Below are positions 62,901 through 64,000 of a DNA stretch of 64,000 bases, one piece after another; the stretch's first letter is position 1; each line of letters opens with the position of its first letter. This stretch comes from Amyelois transitella (lineage: Eukaryota > Arthropoda > Insecta > Lepidoptera > Pyralidae): the NCBI RefSeq assembly GCF_032362555.1, contig NC_083510.1:1949501-2013500 (forward strand). The letters run 5' to 3'. The notes under the pieces were generated by a model, which was not told the DNA's origin, ran no database searches, and saw only the letters and a program-made list of their open reading frames with translations. A program made the translations under genes and the position numbers.

Positions 62901-63747
62901 TCGCGCGTGTTATGCTAATCCCCCAGGGCTTCGCTTTAATATATAGTATCATGATGACACCATGAAAAGTTTTTCCAATCAAAGATAAATATAGCCAGAT
63001 AGCTAAACGCGACCCCCATATAAATGTTATATCTCATCTCATTCATATTTGCTTGATGCCAATGCCAAATGCCAATAACATGAGTTTTATTGAGACCATT
63101 GGCAATTACTACCCGTAAATACCTTATATACTAAAATTAGCTTGTGTTTATACAGTGCCGTGTGGTTCCCGGCACCAATATAAAAAAGAATAGGAACACC
63201 CCCATCTCATTTCCCGTGGTTGTCGTAAGACGCGACTTAGGGATAGACTTTTAAACTTTTAAATTCTTATTTTAGGCGATGAGCTAGCAACCTGTCACTA
63301 TTCGAATCTCAATTCTATCATAAAGCCCAAACAGCTGACCGTGGCCTGCCAGTGTCTTCAGGACTGTCGACCCCGTCCACCCCGCAAGTGATATAGACGT
63401 GACTATATGTATGTATGTATGTTTAAACAGATTCTTATTTTAGGCAATGGGCTAGCAACCTGTCACTATTCGAATCTCAATTCTATCATAAAGCCCAAAC
63501 AGAGCTGACCGTGGCCCGTCAGCGTCTTCAGGACTGTCGGCCCTGTCTACTCCGCAAGGGACACAGACGTGACTATATGTATGTTTCTACAGTTACCGGG
63601 GAAGTTGTTGGTCTGCAGCAGCTGCTCCAGCGCCTGCCGCCAGTCGCCGCGGTACACCAGGTCGTTCCACTTGGGGATGATGTTCCCGAGCGGGCAGCCG
63701 TGCCCGCTCTGGCAGAACGGCACGCCGCACTCCATGCAGCGGGCCGC
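53908..63747 (-). CDS. Glutamate synthase (NADH-GOGAT), C-terminal part, 10 exons, 5' end off window
   Basis: Exons: 63747(?)-63597, 62612-62476, 61865-61782, 58909-58719, 57524-57318, 56614-56489, 55909-55821, 55148-54978, 54400-54314 and 54038-53908. The phases join to give 457 residues and a stop at 53908. This is the flavoprotein (GltD-like) end of eukaryotic GOGAT, which passes electrons from NAD(P)H through FAD and Fe-S clusters to make glutamate from glutamine and 2-oxoglutarate. Signatures: cysteine clusters [19 protein letters not shown] and [15 protein letters not shown]; dinucleotide-binding [12 protein letters not shown] and [56 protein letters not shown] near the C-terminus. The glutaminase and synthase domains must lie to the right of position 64000. 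The 5' border of the rightmost exon is unclear: the frame remains open to about 63837, but those extra residues do not resemble the family. One intron contains a whole DNA transposon and a tRNA-derived SINE. Confidence 0.94.
54585..54800 (+). repeat. Interspersed repeat R3, copy 2
   Basis: Contains ccgcttccaaagcgcatgtg, agaagaagcggcggaacaaac and, at its left, ttattttcaaaattggatgc, the reverse complement of 58255-58290. Confidence 0.7.
55250..55518 (+). mobile_element. (TATG)-tail SINE-like element with 10-bp TSD
   Basis: Well-preserved forward copy beginning gccgtgtggttcccggcacc, flanked by aatagtaaac (55240-55249, 55519-55528). GOGAT intron, antisense. Confidence 0.92.
56258..56448 (+). mobile_element. 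5'-truncated (TATG)-tail SINE copy
   Basis: Starts within the family at aaggcgattaagggatgg and runs to the (TATG)n tail. It ends about 40 bp from GOGAT exon 56614-56489. Confidence 0.8.
56806..56902 (+). mobile_element. Short 5'-truncated (TATG)-tail SINE copy
   Basis: agggctagcaacctgtcaca through to atatgtatgtatgtata, missing an internal piece. Confidence 0.75.
56934..57200 (-). mobile_element. (TATG)-tail SINE-like element, diverged
   Basis: Reverse copy from acatacatataatcacatc to aaaacacacggc. No clear target duplication. Confidence 0.8.
57587..57842 (-). mobile_element. (TATG)-tail SINE-like element flanked by ~60-bp direct repeats
   Basis: Reverse, full-length copy. The intron sequence to its left (57527-57586) is repeated to its right (57843-57903) with a perfect first 38 bp, far longer than the 8-13 bp duplications of other copies. 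Confidence 0.85.
57960..58130 (-). repeat. Interspersed repeat R3, copy 3 (inverted)
   Basis: The reverse complement matches 9326-9480 along most of its length, including cattattat, cacttcatatc and ttggtttcacaacattggtt. Confidence 0.8.
58133..58213 (+). mobile_element. 5'-truncated (TATG)-tail SINE fragment
   Basis: aaacagctgaacgtggcctt to gactgtatgtatgta. Confidence 0.7.
58217..58312 (-). repeat. Interspersed repeat R3, copy 4 (partial, inverted)
   Basis: cattaagtgataccttgtat and tccaattttgaaaataaatc are the reverse complement of 54612-54662. Confidence 0.65.
58439..58553 (+). mobile_element. 5'-truncated (TATG)-tail SINE fragment
   Basis: acttgaatctcaattctatc to atatagacgtgactatgcat. Confidence 0.7.
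59195..59384 (+). repeat. 'cttcgtccgc' LINE-derived repeat interrupted by a DNA transposon
   Basis: Runs from actagaggccgcccgcgact through gggataaaaagtagcctatg to ctttataatagtata. The DDE transposon inserted at the TA dinucleotide 59383-59384 in this repeat's terminal tail. Confidence 0.75.
59385..59475 (+). repeat. Left terminal inverted repeat, 91 bp
   Basis: Begins tagtagaaccgcc immediately after the TA target. GC-rich; pairs with 61341-61431 with two mismatches (at the accgag / aacgaa positions near 59453-59457). Confidence 0.95.
59582..60955 (+). CDS. DDE transposase, IS630/Tc1/mariner superfamily, 457 aa
   Basis: Single uninterrupted ORF from ATG 59582 to a stop ending at 60955. Domains in order: a helix-turn-helix DNA-binding region at about 44-66 ([20 protein letters not shown]), a basic linker at 76-88, and a DDE_3-type catalytic core. 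The catalytic triad is read as D187 (LYLDETY), D277 ([11 protein letters not shown]) and E359 ([12 protein letters not shown]). The 81 residues between D277 and E359 far exceed the 34 of Tc1 and contain a charged insert with a KPTM repeat (290-299). The C-terminus (430-457) is rich in Asp and Ser. Spacing and context suggest the DD82E (Sailor-type) lineage, recalled from the literature and not checked. A polyadenylation signal aataaa follows at about 60981. The protein would cut and paste the element by its TIRs in the nucleus. Confidence 0.93.
   Translation: MSRNIFGHRINSQCKQMAFNVYEYFRKKKLDPNSDEYKQDIPLNKTVAEVTGLSEKTVSRIVQQGKALNDNERFKSPRKPKQVRRKRVEIDDFTKGVVRRKVTQFYTIFKKIPTLKTLNAVLREENILHCGREYLRLLLHDLGFKFKKCGSKRKLLIEQPNITSWRWKYLNTIKKYRREGRHILYLDETYVNASHNVSKCWQSKDELGVLSHIGKGDRLIIVHCGGQIGFVDGALVIFKSKCKTGDYHDSMNFANFSKWINEKLMPNIPQNSVIVMDNAAYHSVREEKKPTMASTKPTMQEWLRRHNVPFDEKLRKDDLYKLIKSNFTEDIYKIDEVLKRNGHEVLRLPPYHPDLNPIELVWGDIKGQLAQKSIDSNLDQKKEILERLFAEYPKEKWENCVKHVIKIEDEYCKHDGVLDEVVDFIINVQDDSDDSDDGCCESEESSSSDSDIMDISD
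61341..61431 (-). repeat. Right terminal inverted repeat, 91 bp
   Basis: Reverse complement of the left repeat with two differences; ends ggttctacta, followed by the TA target copy at 61432-61433. Confidence 0.95.
61494..61738 (-). mobile_element. tRNA-derived SINE
   Basis: The minus strand starts with a tRNA-like head: A box TGGCACAGCGGTA (61729-61717) and B box GGTTCGAATCC (61689-61679), the internal RNA polymerase III promoter. A tRNA-unrelated body follows, with gattggcccgggtcttgg, aacacaagtctcgaacttac and an (attt)-rich end near 61494. Lepidopteran SINEs of this layout are known. It lies 45 bp from GOGAT exon 61865-61782 and 60 bp from the DNA transposon. Confidence 0.9.
62169..62379 (+). 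mobile_element. 5'-truncated LINE insertion with end of RT ORF
   Basis: Encodes [18 protein letters not shown]..., ...[18 protein letters not shown] and [12 protein letters not shown] then a stop, the kind of C-terminal tail seen in endonuclease-reverse transcriptase LINEs. It is followed by gtgattatatttatgtatgt (the TATG tail). A 9-bp target duplication gtaatgttc flanks it (62160-62168, 62380-62388), showing a complete, severely 5'-truncated insertion. Its last 50 bases resemble the 3' end of the local SINE family. Confidence 0.85.
63154..63422 (+). mobile_element. (TATG)-tail SINE-like element, first of a tandem pair
   Basis: Full-length forward copy starting gtgccgtgtggttcccggc, ending with (TATG)n. 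Confidence 0.88.
63427..63586 (+). mobile_element. 5'-truncated second SINE copy abutting a GOGAT splice donor
   Basis: Starts at gattcttattttaggcaatg immediately after the tail of the previous copy and ends tatatgtatgtttc, 9-10 bp from the GOGAT donor GT at 63596-63595. It shares private variants with its neighbour (attcgaatctc, aagcccaaacag), so the pair probably arose by local duplication. Confidence 0.85.
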
Positions 63748-64000
63748 CTGGTACAGTTTTACATTGCATATTGGGTGTTTCTCCAGAAACTGGTCCACTC
63801 GCTGTCTCAGGTCAATATTTTCATAATAGGTATACATTATGTAATAAGTAATAATAACTCATAAAGTTAATGCCCAGATCTATCCCTACTGGCAGTAAAT
63901 CCCTCATTAAAACAAATATTTTTACTAAAAAAATAATCGTAAAGTGCTATAAAAACAGTCCCCTGGGGTGTCTCCACAACAGAATACTCACTTAAAAGCA
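63748..64000 (-). other. GOGAT upstream intron or exon extension at window edge
   Basis: The minus-strand frame of the rightmost exon stays open to about 63837 ([20 protein letters not shown]), but these residues do not resemble the family. An acceptor at 63750-63748 (CAG before GCGGCCCGC) would end the intron exactly where conservation begins. Otherwise AT-rich. Confidence 0.4.

Overview
This is nuclear DNA from a moth or butterfly (Lepidoptera). It is AT-rich, its genes are split by introns with GT/AG borders, and it is packed with lepidopteran retroposons: a (TATG)n-tailed SINE-like family, a tRNA-headed SINE, and repeats that carry the 'cccgcgacttcgtccgcg' core. Every host gene I can support lies on the minus strand. 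They are conserved metabolic or housekeeping genes. I see no operons, CRISPR arrays or prokaryotic features.

Layout from left to right. A four-exon uracil phosphoribosyltransferase-like gene (UPRT family) occupies 1207-2710. A gene-poor stretch follows, with one orphan candidate terminal exon at 4681-4742. The ELOVL6/Baldspot-type very-long-chain fatty acid elongase runs from 35777 down to 7244. It has four coding exons, two introns of about 13 kb, and a dead partial copy of its catalytic exon 3 at 8600-8730. The vitamin K-dependent gamma-glutamyl carboxylase (GGCX family) follows, with nine coding exons between 47601 and 38129 and a possible untranslated first exon near 48185. After about 6 kb without a recognisable gene comes the 3' part of glutamate synthase (NADH-GOGAT), with ten exons from 63747 to 53908; its N-terminal glutaminase and synthase domains lie beyond the right edge.

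The most striking accessory element is a complete IS630/Tc1/mariner-superfamily transposon at 59385-61431, in a GOGAT intron and antisense to it. It has 91-bp terminal inverted repeats with two differences, a TA target duplication and an uninterrupted 457-codon DDE transposase. The spacing between its second and third catalytic acidic residues is unusually wide (81 residues between D277 and E359), which puts it near the DD82E ('Sailor'-type) lineage rather than classical DD34E/D.

The window also shows the biology of a SINE/LINE pair. More than twenty copies of a roughly 260-bp element are visible. Many have readable 8-13 bp target-site duplications and (TATG)n tails, and the 3' end resembles the 3' end of a 5'-truncated LINE fragment at 62169-62379 that still encodes the end of a reverse-transcriptase ORF. 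Several perfect 23-33 bp-arm hairpins of unknown origin lie in introns and intergenic DNA. The enzymes do not form one pathway; their adjacency looks like ordinary synteny. All exon borders were read by eye and checked for reading phase, so they are predictions.
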